Source: Leptospira vanthielii serovar Holland str. Waz Holland = ATCC 700522
Lineage (GTDB): Bacteria; Spirochaetota; Leptospiria; Leptospirales; Leptospiraceae
Assembly: GCF_000332455.1 (NCBI RefSeq)
Contig: NZ_AOGY02000038.1
Location: 62,001 to 126,000 of the forward strand
DNA: 64,000 nucleotides
Direction of reading: 5' to 3'
A model generated the notes under the pieces. It saw nothing but the letters and a program-made list of their open reading frames with translations. It was not told the origin of the DNA and made no database searches. Positions within the stretch are counted from its first letter, which is position 1; each line of letters starts with the position of its first letter. Shown one piece after another: positions 55,807-64,000 of this stretch. The position numbers and the translations under genes were made by a program.

Positions 55807-56466
55807 ATGGAGAAACCTTTAGAATTTTTAGTAAGAGAGCCCAAGGCTCCTAGTGAAAACCCTCCATTGTTACTTTTGTTACATGGAGTGGGTAGTAACG
55901 AAGAAGACCTTTTTTCCTTAACGAACTATCTTCCCGAATCCTTACTTATAGTATCTGTTCGAGGTCCTTTGACTTTAGGTAGAAATAGTTTTGGGTGGTA
56001 TGAAGTGTTATTCACGACTGGCCAACCGAAAATTAATTTAGAACAAGAAAAAGAAAGTCGGAGGCTTCTGCTTCAATTTTTAGATTTTCTAAAGCTGAAT
56101 TACAAATTTGATGAATCGAATGTTTGGATTGGTGGATTTAGTCAAGGTGCCATCATGTCTTATTCCATTGGTCTATTGTATCCTGAAAGAATCAAGGGAA
56201 TCATTGCGCTGAGTGGGCGATTGTTGGAAGAAAACAAAGCACAAGTAAACATCTCAGAGAAGGTTCTAACTAAAAAGATATTTATTTCTCATGGTACAAA
56301 TGATCGAGTTTTGTCCGTTGAGTTTGCTAGGTCCGTAAAAGGATATTTAGAATCGATAGGCGTCCATCCTCATTATCAAGAATATGAAGAAGGCCATAGT
56401 ATCAATCGAGAGATGTTGAAAGATTTAATCCAATGGTTGGAAGTGGGGTTGGGAAATCATAACTGA
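55807..56466 (+). CDS. Phospholipase/carboxylesterase family alpha/beta hydrolase
   Basis: 219-residue alpha/beta hydrolase, probably cytosolic. The oxyanion loop LLLLHGVGSNEEDLF (about 18-32), nucleophile elbow GGFSQGAIMSY (Ser about 116), acid in SHGTNDRVLSV (about 163-173) and His in YEEGHSINREM (about 201) complete the triad. It is close to YpfH and short-chain carboxylesterases. It probably shares a transcript with the upstream DODA dioxygenase gene (17-base gap), suggesting linked use of an ester and a ring-cleavage product, though no pathway is visible. Confidence 0.9.
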   Translation: MEKPLEFLVREPKAPSENPPLLLLLHGVGSNEEDLFSLTNYLPESLLIVSVRGPLTLGRNSFGWYEVLFTTGQPKINLEQEKESRRLLLQFLDFLKLNYKFDESNVWIGGFSQGAIMSYSIGLLYPERIKGIIALSGRLLEENKAQVNISEKVLTKKIFISHGTNDRVLSVEFARSVKGYLESIGVHPHYQEYEEGHSINREMLKDLIQWLEVGLGNHN

Positions 56467-56725
56467 AGATTAAAATAGAATTTATATTTAAGTTTTTTTT
56501 AACAGCTAGGGTTACAGTTCGTGGCATATCATTTTTAATCGAACATTGTTGTCCTTGATCTATCTATTGTAATTATTTTGATTCGTTATTTCGCCTCACC
56601 TTCTTTATCCAATTGCAAACATATACTAATTCTCTTATTTTTAAATCTTTGGTTTGGATTGAAGATTTTAGAACTATAAACGTATGTAGACAAACAAACG
56701 CACATAGAACGATAATTGCCAACTT

Positions 56726-56849
56726 TTGCGTCTATTAGCCCCATTTGCGTGGTTAATTGCATTACGCTTATTTCCCACTTGTGCTGTAATTAACGCCTAC
56801 CTCTAGCGATTACGCAGAGAATTTTGGCGACTGTGCGCATTGCGTCTAT
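56726..56849. repeat. Direct repeat pair TTGCGTCTAT
   Basis: Two identical 10-mers at 56726-56735 and 56840-56849, 114 bases apart, bound the most GCG-rich part of the gap. Confidence 0.5.
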
Positions 56850-56924
56850 CTCGCAGCAGCATCTACTCCATATAAAATCAACAAAGCATGAAACTTAAAG
56901 GTAAATATGCCAATGATCATAATA

Positions 56925-56968
56925 CAAGAAAACCTATAGACTAAATTAGTGGTCCATAGGTTTTCTTG
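56925..56968. terminator. Inverted repeat, likely purB terminator
   Basis: CAAGAAAACCTAT (56925-56937) and ATAGGTTTTCTTG (56956-56968) form a perfect 13-base stem with an 18-base loop, 57 bases past the purB stop. The T-rich arm reads out on either strand. Confidence 0.6.
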
Positions 56969-57024
56969 GGAATCAAATTTTAATTCGCTTAACGTCCGTT
57001 AATGATCTTGTGAATTTTGGAATC

Positions 57025-58329
57025 CTAATCAATAATCCCTAATCGTTTAAAAATAAGAGGAATCCGTTCCAAGTAAGGTTTGATTTGAAATATTTCATCC
57101 AAATCACTATCCTTTAGGATTGCCGAACATCTTGGATCTTGTTTCAAAAGATCACGAAGATTTTTGGATTGGTCACCCCAGACTGCCATTGCATTTTCTT
57201 GGACGATGAGGTAGGCATCTTCCCTAGAAATCCCACCTTTTTCAATCAGCCATAACAAAACTTTTTGAGAAAAAATCAGACCACGAGTTACGTTTAACGT
57301 ACGTTCTGTGGCATCAGGATACACATGAAGTCCCTTCAGCACAAAGTTCATTTTTTCTAAAATGTAATCAAGGGCAATGGTGGAATCTGGAAGAACAATT
57401 CGTTCGGCAGAGGAATGAGAAATATCTCTTTCATGCCAAAGTCCCACGTTTTGTAATCCGACGTTTACGTTAGAACGAATGACTCTGGAGATTCCAGAAA
57501 TACGTTCACAGACAACGGGATTACGTTTGTGAGGCATAGCAGAAGATCCTTTTTGGCCTTTAGCAAATGGCTCTTCTACTTCTCGGCCTTCAGTTTTTTG
57601 TAAGAGGCGAATTTCCGTTGCCATACGATCTAAACTCGCAGCCACAACACCAAGAACCGACATATAATATGCATGCCGATCGCGTGAGATCACTTGTGTT
57701 GCAATCGGATCGACTTTCAGGCCAAGTTTATTTAAAACATATTCTTCAATTTCTAAGTCAATATTGGAATAAGTTCCCACTGCCCCGGACAATTTACCTA
57801 CCGCAATTTGTTCGCGCGCATCTTTCATCCGTTCTAAGTTACGTGTCATCTCAGCAAAGAAGAGAGCAAACTTTAATCCTAAAGTCATTGGCTCTGCATG
57901 GATTCCATGAGAACGTCCGATACAAGGAAGGTCTTTGTACTCTTTTGCTTTTTCTTTTGTTGTTTGTAAAAGTGTTTCGGTTCTTTGGATGAGAAGGTCC
58001 ATTGCTTGGACCATTTGTACGCAAAGGGCTGTGTCTCCTACGTCACTGGAAGTTAAACCGAAGTGAACATGACGGCCAGCAGGCCCAATATAAGAATTCA
58101 GGTTTGTCAAATAAGCAATCACATCATGGTGGACCTTAGATTCTATTTCTAGAATTTCATCTACATTGAATTTTGCCTTTTGTTTGATGGTTTCGAGGTC
58201 TTCTTTGGGAACCTCTCCTCGGTTGGCACGTGCCTCGCAGGCATAAATTTCAATATCTGTCCAAATTTTAAATTTGTTCTCTAATTCCCAGATGGCGGAA
58301 ATCTCTGGGTGGCTATAACGATCGATCAT
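57025..58329 (-). CDS. purB: Adenylosuccinate lyase
   Basis: Enzyme of purine synthesis that releases fumarate from SAICAR and from adenylosuccinate. It belongs to the fumarase/aspartase superfamily, with HFGLTSSDVGDTAL (about 88-101), SHGIHAEPMTLG and the signature GSSAMPHKRNPV (about 261-272), whose Ser is the catalytic base. Length 434 is normal for the Bacillus/Thermotoga-type PurB. It stands alone, divergent from fabG. Confidence 0.97.
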   Translation of the reverse strand: MIDRYSHPEISAIWELENKFKIWTDIEIYACEARANRGEVPKEDLETIKQKAKFNVDEILEIESKVHHDVIAYLTNLNSYIGPAGRHVHFGLTSSDVGDTALCVQMVQAMDLLIQRTETLLQTTKEKAKEYKDLPCIGRSHGIHAEPMTLGLKFALFFAEMTRNLERMKDAREQIAVGKLSGAVGTYSNIDLEIEEYVLNKLGLKVDPIATQVISRDRHAYYMSVLGVVAASLDRMATEIRLLQKTEGREVEEPFAKGQKGSSAMPHKRNPVVCERISGISRVIRSNVNVGLQNVGLWHERDISHSSAERIVLPDSTIALDYILEKMNFVLKGLHVYPDATERTLNVTRGLIFSQKVLLWLIEKGGISREDAYLIVQENAMAVWGDQSKNLRDLLKQDPRCSAILKDSDLDEIFQIKPYLERIPLIFKRLGIID

Positions 58330-58437
58330 AAGGGCAGTCTTTCATTAGAAACTTCTCTTTCAACTGGGAATTTTACGATTGCCGAACGATGTTCGAGATT
58401 CAAGTTTAGAATCTAGTAATAAATCCTAGGGGGGCAT

Positions 58438-59205
58438 ATGTCCAAAGAATTCGAAGGAAAAGTAGCACTGGTAACAGGAGCTGCCTCTCCCATTGGTTTG
58501 GGAAGAGCTATCGCAAACCGTATCGCATCGCATGGTGCAAGTTTGGTGCTTGTTGACTTGAATCAGGAAAAAATTGAAGAGGCTGCAAGAGAAGTAGAAG
58601 CAAAATTTGGTGTGAAGGCAATTGGTGTTGCTTGTAACGTAACAAAACCAGAAGATTGTGACGCTGCTATTAGCAAAACAAAAGAAGCTTTTGGAAAATT
58701 AGACTTTCTTGTGAACAACGCGGGAGTTTTGAAAGATAACCTTCTCATTCGTATGTCTGAACAAGAATACGACTTCGTTATGGATGTGAACTGTAAGGGA
58801 GTTTTCCTTATGACTAAATCCGCAAGTAAATTGATTCTTAAATCTGACTCTGGTCGGATCGTAAATATCTCCTCAGTTTCTGGACTTACAGGACAACCAG
58901 GACAAGCAAACTACTCTACTTCCAAAGCCGGAGTGATTGCTTTAACTAAAGTTTCTGCTCGTGAATTTTCAGGAAGAAACGTTCTAGTAAACGCAGTTTG
59001 CCCTGGATACGTTCAAACAGAAATGACAGGAACACTTTCTAAAGAAGTGCAAGAAAAGTTGACTGATCCTTCAGTGATCCCACTCAAACGTCCAGGAAAA
59101 CAAGAAGAGATCGCATCTGCTGTTAAGTTTTTCTTAAGTAACGATGCATCTTACATTACTGGAACTTACCTCCGTGTTGACGGTGGTGCAGCTATCGGGA
59201 TGTAG
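58438..59205 (+). CDS. fabG: 3-oxoacyl-[acyl-carrier-protein] reductase
   Basis: NADPH-dependent reductase of fatty-acid elongation, 255 residues. The [14 protein letters not shown] cofactor loop (about 14-27) is slightly expanded compared with [46 protein letters not shown] (catalytic Ser, Tyr, Lys) and the C-terminal [17 protein letters not shown] are strongly FabG-like. GGGG 8 bases upstream of the ATG is the ribosome site. It converges on the M23 gene with a 14-base overlap. It is the likelier FabG of the two SDRs in this window. Confidence 0.9.
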   Translation: MSKEFEGKVALVTGAASPIGLGRAIANRIASHGASLVLVDLNQEKIEEAAREVEAKFGVKAIGVACNVTKPEDCDAAISKTKEAFGKLDFLVNNAGVLKDNLLIRMSEQEYDFVMDVNCKGVFLMTKSASKLILKSDSGRIVNISSVSGLTGQPGQANYSTSKAGVIALTKVSAREFSGRNVLVNAVCPGYVQTEMTGTLSKEVQEKLTDPSVIPLKRPGKQEEIASAVKFFLSNDASYITGTYLRVDGGAAIGM

Positions 59206-61156
59206 ATTTTTTATCCTTTGCCTTGGGTGCGGTTGTGATCGATTTGGTCGCCTTTTGCACCTTAGGCGAAGATGGTTTGGATTTAGTTTCTTTCGTATTT
59301 TTTTTATCTTTAACAGTTTCTATGTTTAGATTGTCTGTAGCGGGTTTCTTTTTTTCCTCAGGCACGGGTGGTGATTGGATTTCATAATCATAACGAACAG
59401 TAGAACTCCAATTTCCTGCAAAATCTCTGACACTCGCAAGCACAGTATGTTTCCCTGGTTCGTATAAAATTTCTGGTTCAAAGATTTCTAAACGTCCATC
59501 TTTTGGAAAAAACTCTGCCTTTCCTGGAATTCCATCTACAGTGATATCAAATCCATCAGGCATAATTCCTGATCCAACATCCACTGCCTTTAGATACAAA
59601 GCAAAGTCTTCTCTTGGATATACCGTTTTATTCATAAATTCATGCAGATAAATATTCGGCGGTGTTTGGTCAGAAAGAACTACGAAGAGGCCTGTTTTAC
59701 GAAGTCTTACTTTGAAAAACTGACCCCAAGAACTAAAAGAAGATCCATTGATTTTTTTTACCTTCCCATCAGCTAAAACTTCATACAAGTCAGCAGAGTT
59801 AATATCTTTCGATTTAGGAACCTTTACATAAAGATCATAACCTAAATTGAAGTCTTTAAAATCGGGTCCAATTTTGTATACACTGGAGAGTTGATTGAGT
59901 CCTTGTGTATTGATTTGGATTTGTTCTTGGGCTTCGATTTCAAAAAATGCCTTTGAATACACTGCATTGACTGGGAAAAATAATTCTACCTTAGTATCCT
60001 TTGACTTAAAGGTTGTATAACGATCGTAATACACGTTATATTTCCATTCTTTAGTAACAATATGACTATAGTCACCTTGGTCTTTGAGAATGTAAAAGGA
60101 GGCGAAGGACATTTGTCCACCCATTCCCGTTGCCCGGATGGTAATTTCTTTTGGTTCTCCCATTCGCATCTGTTCGCTATCAAGAAGACCTTGTTCACGA
60201 CCATTACTTCTCATACCCAAAAGGTCATTACCATCGCGAGTATGGAGATAATATGAAAATGGGTTTCCATTGGGTTTACTTACAGAACTATCATAAAGCA
60301 AAACATTTTTTCTTGTATGTTCTTTTAGAATTTTAGAAAGTTGGAATCCTTGCAAAACGTTTTCACCAATTAACATATCTAAGGTGAAAATACCTAAACG
60401 ATTGCTATTGGATTTTTGATGGATTGCAATTTGGATTCCCACCTTGCCTTGGATAAAAAGTGTAGGAGTTTCCGATAATTCAAATCGGTTTCCACTGGAT
60501 TCATAAAATGGAATTTCGACAGTTTCGTTTCTGCCATTGATGAAAGTGCGCGGTGTCTGCGGTGTGATGCGTAATGCATTAAATACAATTGGTTCTGCCA
60601 CATTGTAACCCAAACCATAATGCATAGGATTGTAATATACATTATCTTTAAAAAGTTCGAAATGAAGGTGAGGGGGACCTACGCCCGTATCACCCGAGAA
60701 TGCGATAGTTTCACCTGCTTCTACTTCCACCGCTTCTGGAAGTGCAATATCAAAGTCGGTTCGATCTTTGTATCGTTTTGCTTGTTTTGATTTTAAAATT
60801 TGTTTAATAATTTTCTGAGAAAACTTATGCAAATGGCCATAACGAGAGGTCATCCCATCATCGTGTTGCAAAAATAGCGCATAACCAATGCTAGTCCATC
60901 TTCTTTGGACTCGAGTTACTTTTCCATTTGCAACGGCAAGGATAGGAATGCCGATTTTACCGCCTGTGGAAAAATCCTGACCCATATGAAAATGGCCGGT
61001 TCTAAATTCTCCAAAGGCACCGGTAATAGAATCGTATCCTTTTACTGGCCAAAGGTATGGGTTTTTTAAAACAAAACCTGGCGGGAAATCAGAGACAGAT
61101 ATTGCAGAGAGAGGATAAAAAGAAAGTATAAGTACTAATACGAAGGAACGCAACAT
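59192..61156 (-). CDS. Secreted M23 metallopeptidase with extended C-terminus
   Basis: 654-residue periplasmic protein with a signal peptide (about 1-20). The M23 domain is N-terminal and complete: H57/D61 in HMGQDF, H108 in YGHLH, H163/H165 in HLHFEL, so cleavage of peptidoglycan cross-links is plausible. Residues 200-600 form beta domains of the type seen in surface or adhesion proteins. The last 55 residues are Lys/Thr/Ser-rich. It differs from the degenerate M23 protein at 2213. It overlaps the convergent fabG by 14 bases. A hairpin lies between its start and the upstream enoyl-CoA hydratase gene. Confidence 0.88.
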   Translation of the reverse strand: MLRSFVLVLILSFYPLSAISVSDFPPGFVLKNPYLWPVKGYDSITGAFGEFRTGHFHMGQDFSTGGKIGIPILAVANGKVTRVQRRWTSIGYALFLQHDDGMTSRYGHLHKFSQKIIKQILKSKQAKRYKDRTDFDIALPEAVEVEAGETIAFSGDTGVGPPHLHFELFKDNVYYNPMHYGLGYNVAEPIVFNALRITPQTPRTFINGRNETVEIPFYESSGNRFELSETPTLFIQGKVGIQIAIHQKSNSNRLGIFTLDMLIGENVLQGFQLSKILKEHTRKNVLLYDSSVSKPNGNPFSYYLHTRDGNDLLGMRSNGREQGLLDSEQMRMGEPKEITIRATGMGGQMSFASFYILKDQGDYSHIVTKEWKYNVYYDRYTTFKSKDTKVELFFPVNAVYSKAFFEIEAQEQIQINTQGLNQLSSVYKIGPDFKDFNLGYDLYVKVPKSKDINSADLYEVLADGKVKKINGSSFSSWGQFFKVRLRKTGLFVVLSDQTPPNIYLHEFMNKTVYPREDFALYLKAVDVGSGIMPDGFDITVDGIPGKAEFFPKDGRLEIFEPEILYEPGKHTVLASVRDFAGNWSSTVRYDYEIQSPPVPEEKKKPATDNLNIETVKDKKNTKETKSKPSSPKVQKATKSITTAPKAKDKKSTSR

Positions 61157-61206
61157 CAGATTTCACTATAATTTTCGGCTCTTATGGTGAAAAGACTTAT
61201 AAGAAT

Positions 61207-61234
61207 CGAGGGGTGTTAGTCATTTTCCCCTCGG
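61207..61234 (-). terminator. Possible terminator or attenuator
   Basis: CGAGGGG and CCCCTCG form a 7-base stem with a 14-base loop in the 90-base gap between two minus-strand genes. The following T-rich stretch is weak. Confidence 0.4.
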
Positions 61235-61246
61235 TTGCGGAGATTT

Positions 61247-62029
61247 TTATTTAAAAACTGGTCTACGTTTTTCCTTTAGAGCCGTCATTGCTTCGAGTAG
61301 ATTATCAACAACACCGGGTTGTTCAAAAGATTTGATCGTATCTTTTTTATACTGTTCTAGGTTTGCTAGAAGCGCCGCATTTAATGTATTCTTTGTAGAA
61401 CGATAAGCAGCAGAAGGAACTTTTGAAAGTGTTTCCAATTTTTTCAAAGCAATTTTTCTTACCTCTTCCGGGGTCGGAGCAATTTCATCGATGAGTCCAA
61501 TTTTTTTAGCTTCAGCACCTTTGTAAGTAGTTCCTTCCAAACATACTTCTGCCCAATACCTTGGATCCACACACATTTTGATACGATCAATAAAACTTCC
61601 AGGTAAAGGTAGACCAACATTCACTTCTGTAAATCCGATCCTTCCCTTTCCATCCAACATATACTTAAAATCGGATGCTACAGTGATTACTGCTCCACCA
61701 CCCATCGCATGGCCTGTGACTTCAGTAATTAATGGTTTGTCAAACTTTACGAGTTCCCCAAAAAGAATTACAATTCCACCAACTTCATCAATCAGTTTGT
61801 CTCGGCTAGTAGAGAGTAGGTTTTCAGCATCAAGACCATTACAAAAAAACTTTGGGTTATCCGTGGTAAGGATGACACCTCGTTTGGAGTTATCGGCTTT
61901 GATTTCCTTTAAGATATCACCGAGGTCTTTCATGTTTTGACCAGTTAGTGAGTTTTGATCATTCATTTGAAAGCGAATGATTTCGCCTTTACCGTTGGGA
62001 ATATCGATGACTTCGCGTTTGTAGTTCAT
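61247..62029 (-). CDS. Enoyl-CoA hydratase/isomerase-family protein
   Basis: Crotonase-fold enzyme of 260 residues. The oxyanion-hole segments are GVILTTDNPKFFCNGLDAENLL (about 53-74) and TGHAMGGGAVITVASDFKYM (about 104-123). LPLPGSFIDRIKMCV follows. The Glu residues usual for hydration are not clearly aligned (IGFTEVNVGLPLPG carries one Glu, about 135), so it may be an isomerase or hydrolase of the family. Substrate unknown. It lies between the pseudo-receiver gene and the M23 gene on the same strand, with gaps of 39 and 90 bases. Confidence 0.85.
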   Translation of the reverse strand: MNYKREVIDIPNGKGEIIRFQMNDQNSLTGQNMKDLGDILKEIKADNSKRGVILTTDNPKFFCNGLDAENLLSTSRDKLIDEVGGIVILFGELVKFDKPLITEVTGHAMGGGAVITVASDFKYMLDGKGRIGFTEVNVGLPLPGSFIDRIKMCVDPRYWAEVCLEGTTYKGAEAKKIGLIDEIAPTPEEVRKIALKKLETLSKVPSAAYRSTKNTLNAALLANLEQYKKDTIKSFEQPGVVDNLLEAMTALKEKRRPVFK

Positions 62030-62068
62030 TGTTTACTTCTTTTGTTTTTGTTTTCTGAAAAATTATGA

Positions 62069-63028
62069 TTAGGGTGTTGATGGATTTGATATCACAGAAC
62101 CAGAATTAGGTGGTAAATCTTCTGGATTTTTGGGAATAGAAGGCTCTTCTGGAATCACCGGCTCATTGATTGGGATTTGTATTTTAACTTCACTCAGAAG
62201 AGTAGGAGCAGGTGGTCTTTCTTTACCGCCATCTTTTACAAATTTTTCTTTTTTTTCTTTTTTCCGCTGCTCTTCTTTTTTCAGGTCTTCCATTCTTACG
62301 TATTCATCGAATTCGTTGGGAGCCATAAACACTAACATTTTCTCTTCATCAGTTGCATGTTCAATGAAAGCCCCCATGTGACGGCCCGCAATAAATACAA
62401 CTCTCTCATGACCCAGAAAAATTTTCATTACACGTTCGAATACTTCTACTTCGTCTTTTCCTAATTCTGGAACAACACGAACATCAAAACAAATACGCTC
62501 TGCTTGAATGGATTTTAAAAAATTAGGAGTGAAGATTTTTTTGAATTCTGGAAATACATATCGTTTGAGATTGGCACGACATTGGAATAATACACGTCCA
62601 TGGCCTCGATCCACTACAACAAAGGACATGTTGTCTCTAGTTTTGGAAGATTCACTGAACTTATATTCTTCAATAAGGGAATGGATTCTGTCTAGTAGCG
62701 GTTGTTTGATCAATGGTTTTACCATATAATCAGTAAATCCAAGCGCTTTATGATTTGCTATGAAGTTGGAATCTTCTTTAGGAATCATTGCCAAAATAGG
62801 AATGTTATGTGTGATTACGTCGCGACGAAGTTCTAAAACAAATTCTAATTCTTTTTTATCCTTAAAGGTTAAACCCATGAGAATGATATCTGGGTTCGAG
62901 GATTTTGCATATTCTTGCACTGTTTGAGAAAACCTTGTTACGACGACTCGTTGGCGTAAACCAAGGAAGATATTTTCCAAATCCTGTGAGGAATTTAGAT
63001 CGTTTTCAATCGCCATAATGAAATGCAT
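62069..63028 (-). CDS. Pseudo-receiver protein with Pro-rich tail
   Basis: 319 residues. The N-terminal domain (about 1-120) follows the response-regulator pattern: MHFIMAIEND (acidic pair), NPDIILMGL, PILAMIP and DYMVKPL (Lys104). The phospho-acceptor Asp is replaced by Gly52 and the conserved Thr/Ser by a hydrophobic residue, so it should not be phosphorylated normally. A second unrecognised alpha/beta domain (about 130-240) and a Lys-, then Pro-rich tail (about 250-319) follow. It starts 9 bases after the EAL-protein stop, an apparent signalling pair. Role unknown; it might be an adaptor. Confidence 0.75.
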   Translation of the reverse strand: MHFIMAIENDLNSSQDLENIFLGLRQRVVVTRFSQTVQEYAKSSNPDIILMGLTFKDKKELEFVLELRRDVITHNIPILAMIPKEDSNFIANHKALGFTDYMVKPLIKQPLLDRIHSLIEEYKFSESSKTRDNMSFVVVDRGHGRVLFQCRANLKRYVFPEFKKIFTPNFLKSIQAERICFDVRVVPELGKDEVEVFERVMKIFLGHERVVFIAGRHMGAFIEHATDEEKMLVFMAPNEFDEYVRMEDLKKEEQRKKEKKEKFVKDGGKERPPAPTLLSEVKIQIPINEPVIPEEPSIPKNPEDLPPNSGSVISNPSTP

Positions 63029-63036
63029 AATTGATT

Positions 63037-64000
63037 TTAAATTAAACCCTCTTCTGATGCAACTCGAAACAAGTTTCCGATTTTCTTTTGTTTTTCTGAC
63101 AAGATTTTATCTGTCAATACTTCTTTCACCACATCTTCGTGTATGGAATGCAGAAGTTCAAAATCCCTTTTATAATCAGAAATCGTCATTTTTCCAAAAA
63201 GAATGTTTGCTTGGAATTGATAAATTTGGTGTTCCATAAGGAACCGCAATGTATCATAATCCTCAACCGCTTCCGCAGTGATTACGGCCTCCCTGTTGTC
63301 AGCAAGGCGTTTGCAATAATCAATAAATGCTAGGTTGTCTAAAAATTTAATTTGGTCTTCTTCGATTTTGAATTTAAAACTAATAGGATCTAGTTTGAAT
63401 TCTTTGATCATAATTCCGAGATCTAACACAATTTGGTGGGACTGACTTTTGACACCGAAGTCGTCTGCGGCAAAACTCATTCCATGCGAATAAAATGCTT
63501 GGCATACATCCTTTAACGGATAATGCGAATCGTCATAGGGTTTTTCTACCAACTCAAATCGAATGTTCTCTGGAAGCAGATCCTTATTTTGAATGAGTTT
63601 TTTCAATCGATCCACTCGATTCTGATGGGAAAAAGTATCAATCAGTGATTGCGGTGAAATATTGAATTTTAAAAGTCCTGGTGCCCCTTCACAGGCAATG
63701 ATGAGTTTTTCTAAAATCAAAAGTTCAATACGGTTTAAGTCTTGGTCCGAAGGAATGTCATTAATTAAATCTTTATAACCAATATAGGCACCACCACCGA
63801 GAAATACTTCTCCCCCTTTGACAGAATAAGTTTTGTCTTTTGGATTGAAGATTACTGTCGGTTGGATCATGGCTTCATGAACCGATCCAGAAATGTAAGT
63901 GTTTGCTTTATTGTAATAAGTCCAACTCCAACGAACTAAGTTATCGTTTAGATTTTTTTCCGAAGATTTATAAAGTTCGTTATAAATTTCATCACTATCA
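63037..64000 (-). CDS. EAL-domain protein, partial (runs off the right edge)
   Basis: The frame is open from the stop at 63037 to the window end without any stop, so the gene starts beyond 64000. The Met at 63870 is internal, because residues upstream (including SSEKN and RWSWTYYNKANTY) read as protein. The EAL domain (from IQPTVIFNP) keeps most c-di-GMP phosphodiesterase residues: E in GGEVFLGG (EVF for EAL), N in LKFNISPQS, E in RFELVE, DD in ADDFGVKS, K in FKLDP, E in AEAVED and Q in FQANILFGKM. Loop 6 deviates (DDFGVKSQS for DDFGTGYSS), so activity is uncertain. The N-terminal part is unseen. Confidence 0.8.
   Translation of the reverse strand, partial: DSDEIYNELYKSSEKNLNDNLVRWSWTYYNKANTYISGSVHEAMIQPTVIFNPKDKTYSVKGGEVFLGGGAYIGYKDLINDIPSDQDLNRIELLILEKLIIACEGAPGLLKFNISPQSLIDTFSHQNRVDRLKKLIQNKDLLPENIRFELVEKPYDDSHYPLKDVCQAFYSHGMSFAADDFGVKSQSHQIVLDLGIMIKEFKLDPISFKFKIEEDQIKFLDNLAFIDYCKRLADNREAVITAEAVEDYDTLRFLMEHQIYQFQANILFGKMTISDYKRDFELLHSIHEDVVKEVLTDKILSEKQKKIGNLFRVASEEGLI

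Larger units (their letters stand above)
56467..57024. other. Long convergent intergenic gap, partly of atypical composition
   Basis: 558 bases between the esterase (plus) and purB (minus) with no gene seen. The first 220 bases are ordinary and AT-rich. From about 56690 to 56870 the sequence is rich in GCG/CGC trinucleotides and includes a repeated 10-mer TTGCGTCTAT (56726 and 56840). The last part holds a strong 13-base inverted repeat near purB. Such a long gap is unusual between convergent genes here and may hold a decayed element or an RNA. Confidence 0.5.

Noticed and set aside
56690..56870. Integron attC site
   Set aside because: No matching RYYYAAC/GTTRRRY pair could be placed by eye and no integrase or cassette gene is nearby.

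Overview
This window is chromosomal DNA from a spirochaete of the genus Leptospira and spans the replication origin. The assignment rests on four things visible in the sequence. The gene order dnaA-dnaN-recF-dciA-gyrB-gyrA is followed by a recognisable LipL21-type outer-membrane lipoprotein. Many lipoproteins have relaxed spirochaetal lipoboxes. An M23 peptidase/bactofilin pair lies near the origin. Composition is moderately AT-rich throughout. An iron superoxide dismutase and a GH42 beta-galactosidase fit a free-living (saprophyte or intermediate) species better than a pathogen, but that is inference. No tRNA, rRNA, CRISPR array, insertion sequence or prophage was seen.

Region 1 (1-9.4 kb) carries serS and a TatD nuclease (minus strand). 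Next come a cell-shape cluster (degenerate M23 protein, bactofilin, YaaR/DUF327 protein), an MsbA-like ABC exporter, and the segregation/translation-fidelity block parB-parA-rsmG (minus). Two near-perfect parS palindromes lie inside coding sequence at 7992 and 8951. Region 2 (9.4-22.1 kb) is the replication core: mnmG (minus), ilvE, holB, dnaA, a putative oriC between dnaA and dnaN, then dnaN, recF, dciA, gyrB and gyrA, all plus. The oriC candidate holds three variant DnaA boxes, five GACATA motifs and a 32-base A/T tract. The DnaA recognition loop is also non-canonical.

Region 3 (22.1-33.2 kb) holds dusB, a PilZ protein, lipL21, a vWA-like secreted protein, an orphan degenerate NtrC/Fis-type regulator, holA, a Maf pyrophosphatase, an SDR, a YciO-like protein and two lipoprotein genes whose 5' ends overlap on opposite strands. 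Region 4 (33.2-44.1 kb) has a compact minus-strand operon hslO-tsaE-tsaB-rnr (redox chaperone, t6A synthesis, RNase R), then GH42, an inositol-phosphatase-family enzyme, sodB and trpE-trpG.

Region 5 (44.1-56.5 kb) is richer in Leptospira-type envelope proteins of unknown function. It holds several lipoproteins, a SHOCT-domain lipoprotein, cysE, an M50 site-2 protease followed by a secreted beta-propeller, a DegT aminotransferase, an adenosine-deaminase-like enzyme, a SanA/YdcF protein, a decayed membrane-protein gene, a DODA-type dioxygenase and a carboxylesterase. Region 6 (56.5-64 kb) has an unusual 558-bp convergent gap, purB, fabG, a second M23 protein with intact zinc ligands, an enoyl-CoA hydratase, a pseudo-receiver protein and an EAL-domain protein that runs off the right edge.

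Taken together, the replication genes (dnaA, dnaN, holA, holB, recF, dciA, gyrase), the segregation system (ParAB/parS) and the shape genes (bactofilin/M23) sit within about 28 kb around oriC.
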